Shown here: positions 1 to 9,209 of the stretch, piece by piece
How positions within the stretch are numbered: position 1 is the stretch's first letter
Layout of the letters: every line of letters begins with the position of its first letter
NCBI GenBank assembly: GCA_002364085.1
Contig: DEXK01000004.1
Span: forward strand, 1-64,000
Origin: Balneolaceae bacterium UBA3186
GTDB lineage: Bacteria; Bacteroidota; Rhodothermia; Balneolales; Balneolaceae
DNA length: 64,000 nt
Direction: 5' to 3'
Program-made: the position numbers and the translations under genes
The notes under the pieces: generated by a model
The model's database searches: none
The model's input: only the letters and a program-made list of their open reading frames with translations
Told to the model about the DNA's origin: nothing

Positions 1-62
1 CTTTTGTAATGATTAGTCGATGTAATGGAGTTCGCGCCAATAATTCTTGTCGGGAGCTTTTG

Positions 63-86
63 GTACTTTTGTCGGTACAAAAGTAC
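63..86. repeat. Perfect 10-bp hairpin upstream of the ArsR operon
   Basis: The arms GTACTTTTGT (63-72) and ACAAAAGTAC (77-86) are perfect inverted repeats around a 4-base loop. There is no T-run, so it does not look like a terminator for a gene ending at the window edge. The surrounding words resemble an intergenic repeat I associate with Bacteroidota-type genomes, which is inference from memory. Bases 1-155 hold no coding sequence that I can support. Confidence 0.5.
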
Positions 87-155
87 ATAGAACGAAGAAT
101 TGATTCCTATAAACGGGCTTAGTTTACTGCAAGGATGACCAAGAATATAATTTGC

Positions 156-197
156 GTAACAATTCAGTTACATATATATTGGTAACCAATTCGTTAC
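156..197. promoter_or_regulatory. Twin operator sites for the ArsR-type regulator
   Basis: Two copies of GTAAC-N6-GTTAC lie just before the regulator gene, at 156-171 and 182-197. They start 26 bp apart and share an AATTC core. The second overlaps TTGGT-A-ACCAA (179-189). Dyad sites at the regulator's own promoter are usual for ArsR-family repressors, so autoregulation of the 216-1328 operon is the natural reading. No binding evidence exists in the sequence itself. Confidence 0.6.
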
Positions 198-215
198 ATT
201 TTAAATAACAAAAAA

Positions 216-563
216 ATGAGAAGGGATGTGTTTCAGGCAATAGCTGATCCGGTTCGACGGGAGATCATTGAGATCCTATCCGAAGAGCCATTGAATCTAA
301 ATGCCATCGCGGAACAATTCGATATCAGTCGACCGGCAATATCACGTCACATTAAGATCCTGAATGAGTGTGGTTTAGTTGCTATTGAGCAACAGGGTAG
401 GGAACGCTTTTGCATTATAAAACCTGATACACTTGCTGAGATCGCAAACTGGATCGACCCTTTCCGGGAGTTATGGGAACAGAGATTAGACTCTTTTGAA
501 ATGTATCTGGAACAACTTCAATCAAAACAAAACAAAGAAGAAAATGGAAAAGACTCAAGCTAA
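216..563 (+). CDS. ArsR-family winged-helix repressor
   Basis: A 115-aa protein that is almost entirely one winged helix-turn-helix. Residues 1-20 carry the FQAIADPVRREII signature of ArsR repressors partnered with SRPBCC proteins, and the recognition helix is around FDISRPAISRHIKIL (residues 35-50). No CxC or other obvious metal-binding cysteine motif is present (a single cysteine lies in the wing region), so a metal sensor is unlikely. The next gene starts inside its 3' end (overlap 544-563), which indicates translational coupling with an AHSA1/SRPBCC protein, a common pairing whose ligand is usually unknown. The two dyads at 156-197 suggest autorepression. The family call is secure; the signal sensed is unknown. 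Confidence 0.88.
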   Translation: MRRDVFQAIADPVRREIIEILSEEPLNLNAIAEQFDISRPAISRHIKILNECGLVAIEQQGRERFCIIKPDTLAEIANWIDPFRELWEQRLDSFEMYLEQLQSKQNKEENGKDSS

Positions 564-1002
564 TGACCCTCGGGTAGCTACTATGGTTCGCACTTTTAAC
601 GCTCCAAGACAATTAGTTTGGGATGCATGGACTGAAGCAGAACATTTAGTGAATTGGTGGGGACCAAAAGGTATGAACACAAAAGTAGAAGAGCTCAACT
701 TTGAGGAAGGAGGCTCATGGAAATATACTATGATGATGCCGGATGGAAATGAGTTTGTGACTGAAGGGACTTTCACCGAAATAAAAGAACCGGAAAAGTT
801 GGTAACATCAGCCGACTTTAAACCTATGACTGTAGATGTAGTGCTCACTGTTTTGTTTGAAGACTTAGGAGAGCAAACTAAGATGACATTTTCAGTGGCT
901 CATAAGACTGAAGAATATCGCCAACAACAAGAAGAAATGGGTTTCAGAAATGGTTGGGGTTCTACTTTTGATAGATTAGAAGAGTATTTGAAAGAGAAAT
1001 AA
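544..1002 (+). CDS. SRPBCC/AHSA1-domain protein
   Basis: About 152 aa with the START-like hydrophobic-pocket fold of the AHSA1 family. Visible marks are VRTFNAPRQLVWDAWT near the start, the WWGPKG turn, the EGGSWKY strand, and the closing GWGSTFDRLEEYL helix. I place the start at the ATG at 544, which overlaps the ArsR gene by 20 bp and has an AAAGAAG stretch just upstream. An in-frame ATG at 496 would only add residues lying inside the ArsR coding region. AHSA1 proteins paired with ArsR repressors probably bind small hydrophobic molecules; the ligand cannot be told from sequence. Confidence 0.85.
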   Translation: MEKTQANDPRVATMVRTFNAPRQLVWDAWTEAEHLVNWWGPKGMNTKVEELNFEEGGSWKYTMMMPDGNEFVTEGTFTEIKEPEKLVTSADFKPMTVDVVLTVLFEDLGEQTKMTFSVAHKTEEYRQQQEEMGFRNGWGSTFDRLEEYLKEK

Positions 1003-1013
1003 AACAGAAAATT

Positions 1014-1328
1014 ATGATAGCAAGAATTTGGAAAGGTCGTACAAAGCCAGAACATTTTGAGGAGTATACACAGTTTATGATAGATCGTGCAATTCCCGAT
1101 TACAAAAGTACTAAAGGATTTGTTAAGCTTACGTTCTTGAGGGGGCGGGATGAAGATTTTGCTTACTTCGAATTAATTACTTTTTGGCAAAATATGGAGG
1201 TGATCAAAAATTTTGCGGGAGATGATCATCAAAGAGCAAAATATTATCCTGAGGATAAAAAGTATTTGATCGACTTTCCCAAAGAAGTAATACACTATGA
1301 AGTTTTTGCAGAAGAATCAGTTATTTAA
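1014..1328 (+). CDS. ABM-family (dimeric ferredoxin-like) protein
   Basis: A 104-aa protein starting MIARIWKGRTKPEHFEEY, the first strand and helix typical of antibiotic-biosynthesis-monooxygenase (ABM) domains. Histidines and aromatic residues follow in the second half. It lies 11 bp after the SRPBCC gene and so is probably the third gene of the same operon. ABM proteins are usually small dimeric oxygenases or heme/quinone-type enzymes, but many are uncharacterised, so no substrate is proposed. Its TAA overlaps the stop of the convergent gene (1325-1328). Confidence 0.75.
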   Translation: MIARIWKGRTKPEHFEEYTQFMIDRAIPDYKSTKGFVKLTFLRGRDEDFAYFELITFWQNMEVIKNFAGDDHQRAKYYPEDKKYLIDFPKEVIHYEVFAEESVI

Positions 1329-2095
1329 TTACTGTCCAAAGCTTTTTTGATTTCTTCTTCACTTAGGTTTGGGAAAAATTGCTTAAGAACATTCAAATAG
1401 AATTCTATTTCTTGATTACTATCAACGGTAATGTTTTTCTTGATAAGAGATAATTCAATTTCAGCAAGCTTTTGTTCACTAAATTGATCGTTGATCATTG
1501 GTAAATGTTTAGCGCTCATTTCAGCAACGCGTTGCATTATACTTGCTCTGTCTGAATATCGATCAGTAAATCTCTTGAAATTCAGAAAATTATTTTGACT
1601 GGCTAGTACAGCCATATCTTTATTCTTTAGTTCAGCAGGCACAGCTTCGTATTTCATCGCTATCTCGGTTAGCAGTAATTCAGCATGTTCAAGTTTTTTT
1701 AGCTCCTGATATATCTCAGCAATTGCAGAATTAAGTTCAAAATTAATTACATCAGCGTCTGAGGCCAACGCATATTCTATTGCGATGTAGTCGTATTGTG
1801 GTTGTATAAACCTCCATGTTGAAAAGTTTGTATATCGTTCATTCTTGATCGACTCTCTCCATTCCTCTACTTGGGAAGTACCGGCAAAATCAGGGAAATA
1901 GATTCTGAAATATTCCAGGTCTTCCTTTAGACCGATCATTATCTTCTCTTTTTCTGCGTCAATTTTTTTTTGTTCACTATAACTTTGAAAAAGAAATGCC
2001 AAATAAACACCCAGAAAAACAATCAAAAATTCAAGCATGAGGAATTTTACACCTTGCTTTGAAAATATTTTAAATGATTGTTCCAAACGTGCCAT
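1325..2095 (-). CDS. Membrane-anchored protein, DUF6090-like
   Basis: A 256-aa protein with one membrane helix near the N-terminus (about residues 19-37, FLMLEFLIVFLGVYLAFLF). A charged, largely helical domain rich in Glu/Lys follows. The layout of a short cytoplasmic lead, a helix ending in a Q/N-rich turn and then an EKEKIMIGLKEDLE-type helix recalls DUF6090 proteins, which have no known function. It begins 1 bp after the oxyR stop codon, so the two are probably cotranscribed. Its stop overlaps that of the convergent ABM gene. Function unknown. Confidence 0.6.
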   Translation of the reverse strand: MARLEQSFKIFSKQGVKFLMLEFLIVFLGVYLAFLFQSYSEQKKIDAEKEKIMIGLKEDLEYFRIYFPDFAGTSQVEEWRESIKNERYTNFSTWRFIQPQYDYIAIEYALASDADVINFELNSAIAEIYQELKKLEHAELLLTEIAMKYEAVPAELKNKDMAVLASQNNFLNFKRFTDRYSDRASIMQRVAEMSAKHLPMINDQFSEQKLAEIELSLIKKNITVDSNQEIEFYLNVLKQFFPNLSEEEIKKALDSN

Positions 2096-2096
2096 G

Positions 2097-3029
2097 TTAA
2101 TCTACTACCATTTCTTCTTTTACATCTTTCAATTCTTCCGGAATAGAATCTTTTATGGTTTCTACAAAGGCGTTAACGATGTTCTGTTTTAAGAATTCAC
2201 GACTGTAAACCAATCGGATCTTTCTTGTTGGAACCGGGTCCATAAATTCCTTAATAACACCATTTGCACAGCGGGTATCATGATCCTGCATGGCCAGATA
2301 AGGCATTAGCGTGATTCCATAATCCTGTTCAACCAAGCGCTTCAAGGTTTCCAGATTTCCGCTTTCAAAAGAGATGTTGGAATGCTTAAGTTTGTCATTA
2401 TTCTTCTTGCAAAGCTTCATTGTTTGGTCTCGGAAACAATGACCTTCATTCAGTAACCACAAATCCTGAGAGTAGAGATCGTCTATACAGAGTTTATCTT
2501 TTGATGCGAACTCATGTCCTGGAGACAAATAACCTAAAAACGGCTCCGAGAATAACTCATGCTCATAAATATGCTGATTAGTTGAAGTTGCGATAATTCC
2601 AACATCAAAATGATCTTCGTGCAACCCCTCCAAAACTTCACTAGTAAGAGCTTCCTCAAAAACTAACTTTACATTAGGATGTTTATCCGAAAAAGGCTTC
2701 AGGAAGAGCGGAACCAAATATGGTGCGATGGTAGGAATAATTCCTATTCTGAAGGAACCTTTAAGCTCACCATCTTTCACGGAAACCATATCTTCAATGT
2801 GCTTAGAACCGCTCAATATTACTTTGGCCTGATCAATGATCTGCTCACCAATTGCAGTTGGTACTACCGGCGATTTGGAGCGATCGAAAATTAAAACTCC
2901 CAACTCATCTTCCAGCTTCTGAATTTGCATACTAAGTGTGGGTTGCGTGATATAGATCTTCTGAGCTGCCGTTGCAAAATGTCGGTATTTATCTACTGCT
3001 ACAATGTATGAAAGTTGGGTAAGCGTCAT
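2097..3029 (-). CDS. oxyR: OxyR-type LysR-family peroxide sensor
   Basis: A 310-aa LysR regulator with the N-terminal HTH (residues 1-60, HFATAAQKIYITQPTLSMQI) and a periplasmic-binding-like effector domain from about residue 90. The diagnostic feature is EGHCFRDQTMKLC, with Cys198 and Cys207 at exactly the spacing of the redox cysteines (C199/C208) of E. coli OxyR. This supports peroxide sensing through a disulfide switch. It is divergent from dnaE across a 140-bp AT-rich gap that should hold both promoters. It is followed at 1 bp by a membrane protein of unknown role. No catalase or peroxidase gene is adjacent in this window. Confidence 0.92.
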   Translation of the reverse strand: MTLTQLSYIVAVDKYRHFATAAQKIYITQPTLSMQIQKLEDELGVLIFDRSKSPVVPTAIGEQIIDQAKVILSGSKHIEDMVSVKDGELKGSFRIGIIPTIAPYLVPLFLKPFSDKHPNVKLVFEEALTSEVLEGLHEDHFDVGIIATSTNQHIYEHELFSEPFLGYLSPGHEFASKDKLCIDDLYSQDLWLLNEGHCFRDQTMKLCKKNNDKLKHSNISFESGNLETLKRLVEQDYGITLMPYLAMQDHDTRCANGVIKEFMDPVPTRKIRLVYSREFLKQNIVNAFVETIKDSIPEELKDVKEEMVVD

Positions 3030-3169
3030 ATCTGAAATTAGTTTACATCAAATTAATTACTTCTGGCAAAAAAAGCTGTCTGAATTAAGGAAAACAGATT
3101 CATTAATTAAAATCCCAATATAGGTGAAACACAACTATTAATTTTTTTATGATATGATTATACTCGGGT

Positions 3170-6100
3170 ATGTATTTAATCTTCGATACCGAGACTACCG
3201 GACTTCCTCAAAATTTTTCAGCACCCATTACCGATTTGGAAAACTGGCCAAGATTGGTTCAGTTAGCGTGGCAACACCACGATCATACAGGGAAATTGCT
3301 TTCAAGTGGAAACTTTATCGTAAAGCCGGAGGGTTTTACGATTCCATTCAATTCAGAAAAGATTCATGGTATTTCAACAAAGCGTGCTCATGAAGAAGGG
3401 GAAGATCTCGAATTTGTTTTGCACGAGTTTCGTAAAGCGATAGACAAAGCTCATTTTCTGATCGGACATAATGTAAGTTTTGATGAGAAGATCATGGGAG
3501 CGGAGTATATCCGGAAGAAGATTCCATCTGCTATCATGGATAAAGCAAAGATCGATACCAAAGATGATGGTACTGATTTTTGTAAGATCGAAGGAGCGCG
3601 CGGATATAAATGGCCAACACTTACCGAATTACATTGGAAGTTATTTGATAAAGGTTTTGAAGATGCTCACGATGCAGCAGCCGATGTAGAGGCTACTGCC
3701 AGAATTTTTCTTGAAATGGTTCGATTGGGTGTCACAAAAGTAAACTTTCCGATCGATGCGAAGCTATACCAGCCGTCTGCAAGTTATATGAAGCGGGAGC
3801 ATTACATAGATCTGAAATCTCCGTCACGTATCAAAAAAAAAGATGAGGTAACAGAAACCTCAACGGATGATGTTAATGAGATCGATGTTAAAGTCGAGAT
3901 CGATGAAGATATTGCATTCACACATTTACATTGTCATTCAAAATTTTCTGTACTTCAGGCTACTGCAGGAATTAAAGAACTGGTAGCAAAAGCCAAAAAA
4001 GAGGGAATGCCGGCTGTAGGTCTTACCGATCTCGGTAATATGTACGGAGCGTTTTCATTTGTTGCAGCTGCAAATGATGCCGGAATTAAACCCATTGTTG
4101 GTTGCGAATTCTATGTAGTCGAAGATCGTCATCAAAAGAAATTTACCCGAGACAACAGAGATAAACGGTATCAGATTCCTCTACTTGCTAAGAATCAAAA
4201 CGGGTACAAAAATCTCGCAAAACTAAGTTCTATAGGTTTTACTGAGGGGTATTACTACAAGTTTGCCCGAGTAGATAAAGAAGTAATCAAAGAATATTCT
4301 GAGGATCTTATCTGTTTGAGTGGTGGAACTAGAGGTGAATTGGCTGATCTTATCCTCAATAAAGGGGAAGAATATGCAGAGGAAGCTTTGCAATGGTGGA
4401 AAGAAGTTTTTGGCGATGATTTCTATCTGGAAGTGATCAATCACGGACTAGATGAAGAATTGAAAGTGAATGAAGTTTTTAAAGAGTTTTCTAAAAAATA
4501 TGACGTAAAGCTGGTTGCATCCAACAATGTATTTTATTTGGAGCAAGAAGATTCAGAAGCACATGATGCCTTGATCTGTATTGACGACGGAAAGTTAAAA
4601 AGTACTCCGATCGGAAGAGGTAAAGATTTCCGATGGGGTTTCCCGAATAACGAATTTTATTTTAAGACTACCGAGGAAATGAAGGCGCTGTTTCCGGATA
4701 TGCCGGAAGCAATTCTCTCTACCAAAGAAATTGTAGACAAAGTTGAGCCGATCAAGCTTTCCAGAGATGTGATCCTTCCTAACTTTGAATTACCCGAAGG
4801 ATTTGAAACTGAGAATGATTATCTCAGACACCTGACATTAGAAGGCGCCAAGCCAAGATATCCTGAGTTTACTGATGAGGTAAAAGACAGAATTGATCTG
4901 GAGTTAGGTATCATTTCAGACATGGGTTTTGCAGGATATTTCCTCATTGTTCAGGATTTTATAGCTGCAGCACGTGATATGGGCGTTTATGTGGGCCCGG
5001 GACGTGGTTCTGCAGCAGGTTCGGTAGTCGCTTACTGCACAGGAATTACAAATATTGATCCTCTGAAGTACGATCTTCTTTTTGAGAGATTTCTGAATCC
5101 GGAACGTATTTCCATGCCGGATATCGATATTGACTTCGATGATGACGGCCGCCAAAAAGTGATCGAGTATGTAGTAAATAAATACGGAAAAGATCAGGTT
5201 GCTCATATTATCACGTTTGGATCTATGGCAGCGCGTTCTTCTGTTCGTGATGTAGCCAGAGTGTTAGATCTGCCATTATCTGACGCAGATCGTTTGGCAA
5301 AATTGGTTCCTGAACGTCCGGGTACTTCGTTGGATGACGCTTTTGGGGAAGTAAAAGAACTTCGCGATATGAAAGCCGGAGAAGGCCTGGAAGCAGAGAC
5401 ATTAAAAATGGCGCATGTACTGGAAGGATCGGTTCGAAATACAGGAATTCACGCTGCAGGGGTGATCATCGCTCCGGATAAACTTACAGAATATATTCCG
5501 GTTAGTACTGCAAAAGACGCTGATCTGTATGTGACCCAGTTTGATGGTAGCGTAATTGAAAACGCTGGTATGCTTAAAATGGATTTTCTGGGATTGAAAA
5601 CCCTGTCGATCCTGAAAACGGCTATTGCATATGTAAAGGAAAACCATGGTAAAGAATATGATCTGGATGATATTCCTTTGGATGATGAAAAGACTTATAA
5701 GCTTTACCAAAAGGGTGGAACCTTAGGAACTTTTCAGTTTGAGAGTGAAGGGATGCGAAAGTATCTCAAAGACTTGAAACCGACTACCATTAATGATTTG
5801 ATTGCAATGAACGCATTGTATCGACCGGGACCGATGCAGTTTATTCCGGATTACATCAAGCGTAAACACGGAGTTGAAAAACCAGAATACGATCATGAAT
5901 TGATCAAAGATATTCTGGAACCAACGTTCGGGATTATGATCTATCAGGAGCAGATCATGAATGTAGCGCAGAAGATGGGTGGTTATACACTTGGCGGTGC
6001 CGATCTTCTCCGAAGAGCGATGGGTAAGAAAAAGCATGAAGTGATGGAGGCAGAGAAGCCGAAATTCATTGAAGGTGCTCAGGCTCAGGGCGTGGATGAG

Positions 6101-7372
6101 AAAACGGCGATCTCTGTTTTTGAAAAGATGCAGATGTTTGCCAGCTACGGTTTCAATAAATCTCACTCTGCGGCTTATTCGGTGGTAGCTTATCACACAA
6201 TGTATTTCAAGGCAAATTATCCGGCTGAATATATGGCTGCGGTAATGAGTCACAATATGAGTGACATCAAAAAGATAGCTTCATTTATTGAAGAATGTCA
6301 CCGTTTGGGAATCGAAGTTGATCCACCAAATATCAATACAGCACGAGGAAAATTTGTAGCCAAAGACGGTCGCGTTCAATATGGCATGTCGGCAATAAAA
6401 GGAGTGGGTTCTTCCGCAATTAAACAGATCGTTGAAGAGCGAGAATCAAAAGGACTGTTTAAAAGTATTTTCGATTTTGCAGCACGGATTGATTCCAGAG
6501 TGTGCAATAGAAGAACACTGGAAAGTTTGATCGCTGCAGGCGCTTTTGATGAATTGAATGACAATCGTGCTGAGTTGATGATGGGAGTGGAGGATATTCT
6601 CCAATATGGTGCCCGCAAGCAAGAAGAAGAGCGTTTAAGTCAGGTAAATATGTTTGGAGGAGACGCCGGTGGAGCAATGTCTCAGGAACCGAAACTGAAA
6701 CCCGTTCCCAAATGGAGCAGTATTGAGCGGCTTAATAATGAGCGTGAATTAATTGGGTTCTATCTGAGTGGACATCCGTTAACGAAGTATGAAGAAGATA
6801 TAAAGCTTTTTGGAAGCCAGAACCTGAGTGATGAATGCATGAACAGGCTTCAGCACGAATCTACGATCAGATTCATTGCTATAATAACAAGCAAACGGCA
6901 GACAACAGATAAAAAGGGAAGACCGATCGCATTTCTTCAGGTAGAGGATTTGCACTCTTCAATGGAATTAGCTGTGTTCAGTAAACAATTCGATCAGTTT
7001 TCGGCGCTTCTGGAAGTTGATAATGTAGTTTTTATCTCTGGAAAATTTGTGAAGCGTGAACGGGGTGATAGCGTTATTGTAAATAATATTGAACGGGTTG
7101 AAAATCTGCGGGAAAAACATCAGGATAATTTGAATCTCAAACTTCAGATAGATACGGCTACCATTGATAATGAAGTGCTGGATAGAATGGAAACTCTATT
7201 AACAACAAATCGTGGAAGCACTATGGTTAAAATGTTAGTTCACAGTAAAGAAGCTAACGGGCCTATCAGAATGAATATGAGGAACTTTGTTGTTGATCCT
7301 AACCCAGAGTTAATGAAAGGATTACGAGAAGTACTTGGAGAAGAAAGCGTTGAATTAGTTAAAGGTTCATGA
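3170..7372 (+). CDS. dnaE: DNA polymerase III alpha with N-terminal exonuclease domain
   Basis: A 1400-aa replicative polymerase. Residues 1-190 are a DnaQ-type 3'-5' exonuclease with FDTETTG (D6, E8), IGHNVSFD and HDAAADVE (HxAxxD) motifs, so proofreading is fused to the polymerase as in other Bacteroidota-type DnaE proteins. The PHP domain starts with HLHCHS (252-257). The polymerase core holds MPDIDIDF, with catalytic aspartates D651 and D653, then the VGPGRGSAAGS and GFNKSHSAAYS regions. A HhH region and a C-terminal OB fold (IRFIAIITSKRQ) follow. The gene is divergent from oxyR and 105 bp before trxA. Annotating the N-terminus as a separate epsilon gene would be wrong. Confidence 0.97.
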   Translation: MYLIFDTETTGLPQNFSAPITDLENWPRLVQLAWQHHDHTGKLLSSGNFIVKPEGFTIPFNSEKIHGISTKRAHEEGEDLEFVLHEFRKAIDKAHFLIGHNVSFDEKIMGAEYIRKKIPSAIMDKAKIDTKDDGTDFCKIEGARGYKWPTLTELHWKLFDKGFEDAHDAAADVEATARIFLEMVRLGVTKVNFPIDAKLYQPSASYMKREHYIDLKSPSRIKKKDEVTETSTDDVNEIDVKVEIDEDIAFTHLHCHSKFSVLQATAGIKELVAKAKKEGMPAVGLTDLGNMYGAFSFVAAANDAGIKPIVGCEFYVVEDRHQKKFTRDNRDKRYQIPLLAKNQNGYKNLAKLSSIGFTEGYYYKFARVDKEVIKEYSEDLICLSGGTRGELADLILNKGEEYAEEALQWWKEVFGDDFYLEVINHGLDEELKVNEVFKEFSKKYDVKLVASNNVFYLEQEDSEAHDALICIDDGKLKSTPIGRGKDFRWGFPNNEFYFKTTEEMKALFPDMPEAILSTKEIVDKVEPIKLSRDVILPNFELPEGFETENDYLRHLTLEGAKPRYPEFTDEVKDRIDLELGIISDMGFAGYFLIVQDFIAAARDMGVYVGPGRGSAAGSVVAYCTGITNIDPLKYDLLFERFLNPERISMPDIDIDFDDDGRQKVIEYVVNKYGKDQVAHIITFGSMAARSSVRDVARVLDLPLSDADRLAKLVPERPGTSLDDAFGEVKELRDMKAGEGLEAETLKMAHVLEGSVRNTGIHAAGVIIAPDKLTEYIPVSTAKDADLYVTQFDGSVIENAGMLKMDFLGLKTLSILKTAIAYVKENHGKEYDLDDIPLDDEKTYKLYQKGGTLGTFQFESEGMRKYLKDLKPTTINDLIAMNALYRPGPMQFIPDYIKRKHGVEKPEYDHELIKDILEPTFGIMIYQEQIMNVAQKMGGYTLGGADLLRRAMGKKKHEVMEAEKPKFIEGAQAQGVDEKTAISVFEKMQMFASYGFNKSHSAAYSVVAYHTMYFKANYPAEYMAAVMSHNMSDIKKIASFIEECHRLGIEVDPPNINTARGKFVAKDGRVQYGMSAIKGVGSSAIKQIVEERESKGLFKSIFDFAARIDSRVCNRRTLESLIAAGAFDELNDNRAELMMGVEDILQYGARKQEEERLSQVNMFGGDAGGAMSQEPKLKPVPKWSSIERLNNERELIGFYLSGHPLTKYEEDIKLFGSQNLSDECMNRLQHESTIRFIAIITSKRQTTDKKGRPIAFLQVEDLHSSMELAVFSKQFDQFSALLEVDNVVFISGKFVKRERGDSVIVNNIERVENLREKHQDNLNLKLQIDTATIDNEVLDRMETLLTTNRGSTMVKMLVHSKEANGPIRMNMRNFVVDPNPELMKGLREVLGEESVELVKGS

Positions 7373-7477
7373 TAAAGGGGTGCAATGAAGCTGATAATTA
7401 CAAACAATGTGACTAGTTATCGGAATTATTCGCATATTTAGTGCAGTAAATAAAGACATTAATTTAATTTTTGAACA

Positions 7478-7804
7478 ATGGGAAAAGCATTAGAATTTAC
7501 AGACGGCAACTTTGAAGCTGAGGTACTTAACTCAGATAAACCGGTACTTGTAGACTTTTGGGCTGAATGGTGTGGTCCTTGCCGCATGATCGGTCCGGTT
7601 GTAGAAGAAATGGCAGGGGAATACGAAGGAAAAGCAAAGATCGGAAAAGTGAATGTGGACAATAATCCTGATATTTCAGTGAAGTACGGCATCAGAAGTA
7701 TTCCTGCATTATTGATCTTCAAAAACGGTGAAGTAGTTGATCAGATCGTTGGTGCGGTTCCAAAACCACATCTAACTAAGCAATTGGATGCTCAACTCGG
7801 TTAA
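7478..7804 (+). CDS. trxA: Thioredoxin
   Basis: A 108-aa cytoplasmic dithiol reductase with the canonical active site WCGPC at residues 31-35 and a cis-proline loop SIPALLIF about 40 residues later. There is no signal peptide, so it acts in the cytoplasm on ribonucleotide reductase, peroxidases and similar clients. The length is normal for the family. It is a single gene closed by a strong intrinsic terminator (7828-7863) and lies 105 bp after dnaE, probably with its own promoter. Confidence 0.97.
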   Translation: MGKALEFTDGNFEAEVLNSDKPVLVDFWAEWCGPCRMIGPVVEEMAGEYEGKAKIGKVNVDNNPDISVKYGIRSIPALLIFKNGEVVDQIVGAVPKPHLTKQLDAQLG

Positions 7805-7827
7805 GATTAAGTGATTTTAAAAAATTC

Positions 7828-7863
7828 AAAGCCATTCTGATAGTTCAGGATGGCTTTTTTTTG
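7828..7863 (+). terminator. Intrinsic terminator, probably bidirectional
   Basis: A 13-bp stem (7828-7840 with 7845-7857, one G-U pair) around a TAGT loop is followed by a T-run. The A/T tracts on both sides let it serve trxA on the plus strand and the small membrane-protein gene ending at 7865 on the minus strand. Confidence 0.9.
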
Positions 7864-7864
7864 T

Positions 7865-8068
7865 TTAATCTTTTTTATTAGCAAAATACCAGATCACCCA
7901 ACCTATTCCGAAAATGGCTAAAGCTATTCCAAATCCGCCTAAGAAAGCGTAAAGTAGGTAAGGAATGATGATACTTACTACAATCCCGGTAATGGCTTTA
8001 AGTGGGGAAGCGGCAACTCCGGCAGCTCCAAGAAATGATTTTAATACACGTGCTAATCTTGCCAACAT
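7865..8068 (-). CDS. Small two-helix membrane protein
   Basis: A 67-aa hydrophobic protein: a short basic amphipathic start (MLARLARVLKSFLG), two predicted membrane segments (about residues 26-42 and 45-63) and a basic tail ANKKD. It fills the space between the trxA terminator and the repeat before dusB, and composition and frame favour a real gene. I do not recognise a family. It could be a stress-type small membrane protein, but nothing in the sequence fixes a role. Confidence 0.55.
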   Translation of the reverse strand: MLARLARVLKSFLGAAGVAASPLKAITGIVVSIIIPYLLYAFLGGFGIALAIFGIGWVIWYFANKKD

Positions 8069-8135
8069 GATGTCTCCTTGTTTATAAACTTTTTGAGACT
8101 ACGATGTAAATTTAAAAAAGATTCGCTTAGTAATA

Positions 8136-8208
8136 GCCACTAAAACACAAAGACACAAAAAGGTTCATTCATAAAAGTAGATTCTTAGTGCTTCCGTGCT
8201 TTTGTGGC
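8136..8208. repeat. Dispersed CACTAAG-type inverted repeat
   Basis: Left arm GCCACTAAAACACAAAGACA (8136-8155) and right arm CTTAGTGCTTCCGTGCTTTT (8184-8203), extended by GTGGC to 8208, are imperfect inverted copies of one another. Related words (GTGACACAG, CACTAAG) recur around 62090 and 62510. This is an intergenic repeat, not a gene; it sits just after the dusB stop codon. Confidence 0.65.
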
Positions 8209-8219
8209 ACATTACACTT

Positions 8220-9209
8220 TCAAGCTAAAGCAAAAGCATCTTCTTCTTTGAAGTTGAGAAGGATTTCCAGAATAGGGTCCATCGTGTCATGTTTCATGAG
8301 TTCCATACGGAGTTTTTTCCCATTATAAATGCCTTTCAGATACTGACCATAATGTTTTTTCATGATCACAACGCCATATTTTTCTCCCTGGTGAGCAACA
8401 GATAATCGGAGTTGCTCTGCACAAACATTGAGTTTTTCTTCAAGCGATGGTTCTGGTAATAATTCTCCTGTTTCCAGATAATGCCTAGATTGTTCAAAGA
8501 TCCATGGATTTCCAATGGCTCCTCGACCGATCATGACTCCATCAACTCCGGTTTCATCAAACATTTTTTTTGCAAGCTCAGGAGATGTCACGTCTCCATT
8601 TCCAATAATAGGGATCTCAAGTCCGGGAGTGTCTTTGAGCTTCTTCAACCATTCCCAGCGGGCATCACCTTTATATTTTTGGCATCGAGTTCTGGCATGT
8701 ACCGTTAGTGCTTTTACACCAATTTTTTGCAGCATCAGTGCTACTTCTTGAATTCTTATGGTGTCATCATCCCAACCAAGACGAGTTTTAACGGTAACGG
8801 GTCTGTCAGTAACAGCGTCTACTACAGTTCCTGCCATCCGTTCCATCATATCCAGATCTTTGAGACAAGCGGCTCCTGCACCTTTGTTGACGACTTTATA
8901 AACAGGGCAACCGAAGTTTATATCAACAACATCAGGATTATTATTCAGTGCTACTTTAGCAGCACCATGCATAGCTTCTTCACGTCCGCCAAATATCTGA
9001 ATTCCAAATGGTCGCTCACTCTCATTATAGCTCATTTTATGAAGCGCTATTTCTGAGTCCCGGATAAGAGCTTCAGAACTTATAAATTCAGTAAATACAA
9101 TGTCAGCGCCCTTTTCTCTACAAATTTGTCTGAACGGAGAGTCGGTTACGTCTTCCATCGGAGCTAAAAAAAGCGGTTTTTCCGGTAAAATGATGTCATC
9201 AATATTCAT
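8220..9209 (-). CDS. dusB: tRNA-dihydrouridine synthase
   Basis: A 329-aa FMN-dependent TIM-barrel enzyme that reduces uridine to dihydrouridine in tRNA D-loops. Seen are the FLAPMEDVTDSPFR opening, the catalytic-loop INFGCP (Cys101), TVKTRLGW, the LTVHARTR strand, and GNGDV / VMIGRGAIGNPW phosphate-binding motifs. The length is normal for the DusB subgroup, and that subgroup call is from overall resemblance. Monocistronic as far as can be seen; a repeat element lies immediately 3' of it. Confidence 0.93.
   Translation of the reverse strand: MNIDDIILPEKPLFLAPMEDVTDSPFRQICREKGADIVFTEFISSEALIRDSEIALHKMSYNESERPFGIQIFGGREEAMHGAAKVALNNNPDVVDINFGCPVYKVVNKGAGAACLKDLDMMERMAGTVVDAVTDRPVTVKTRLGWDDDTIRIQEVALMLQKIGVKALTVHARTRCQKYKGDARWEWLKKLKDTPGLEIPIIGNGDVTSPELAKKMFDETGVDGVMIGRGAIGNPWIFEQSRHYLETGELLPEPSLEEKLNVCAEQLRLSVAHQGEKYGVVIMKKHYGQYLKGIYNGKKLRMELMKHDTMDPILEILLNFKEEDAFALA

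Noticed and set aside
5723..6253. 176-aa minus-strand reading frame inside dnaE
   Set aside because: It lies fully within a conserved part of the polymerase gene on the other strand; no start signal, no family pattern.
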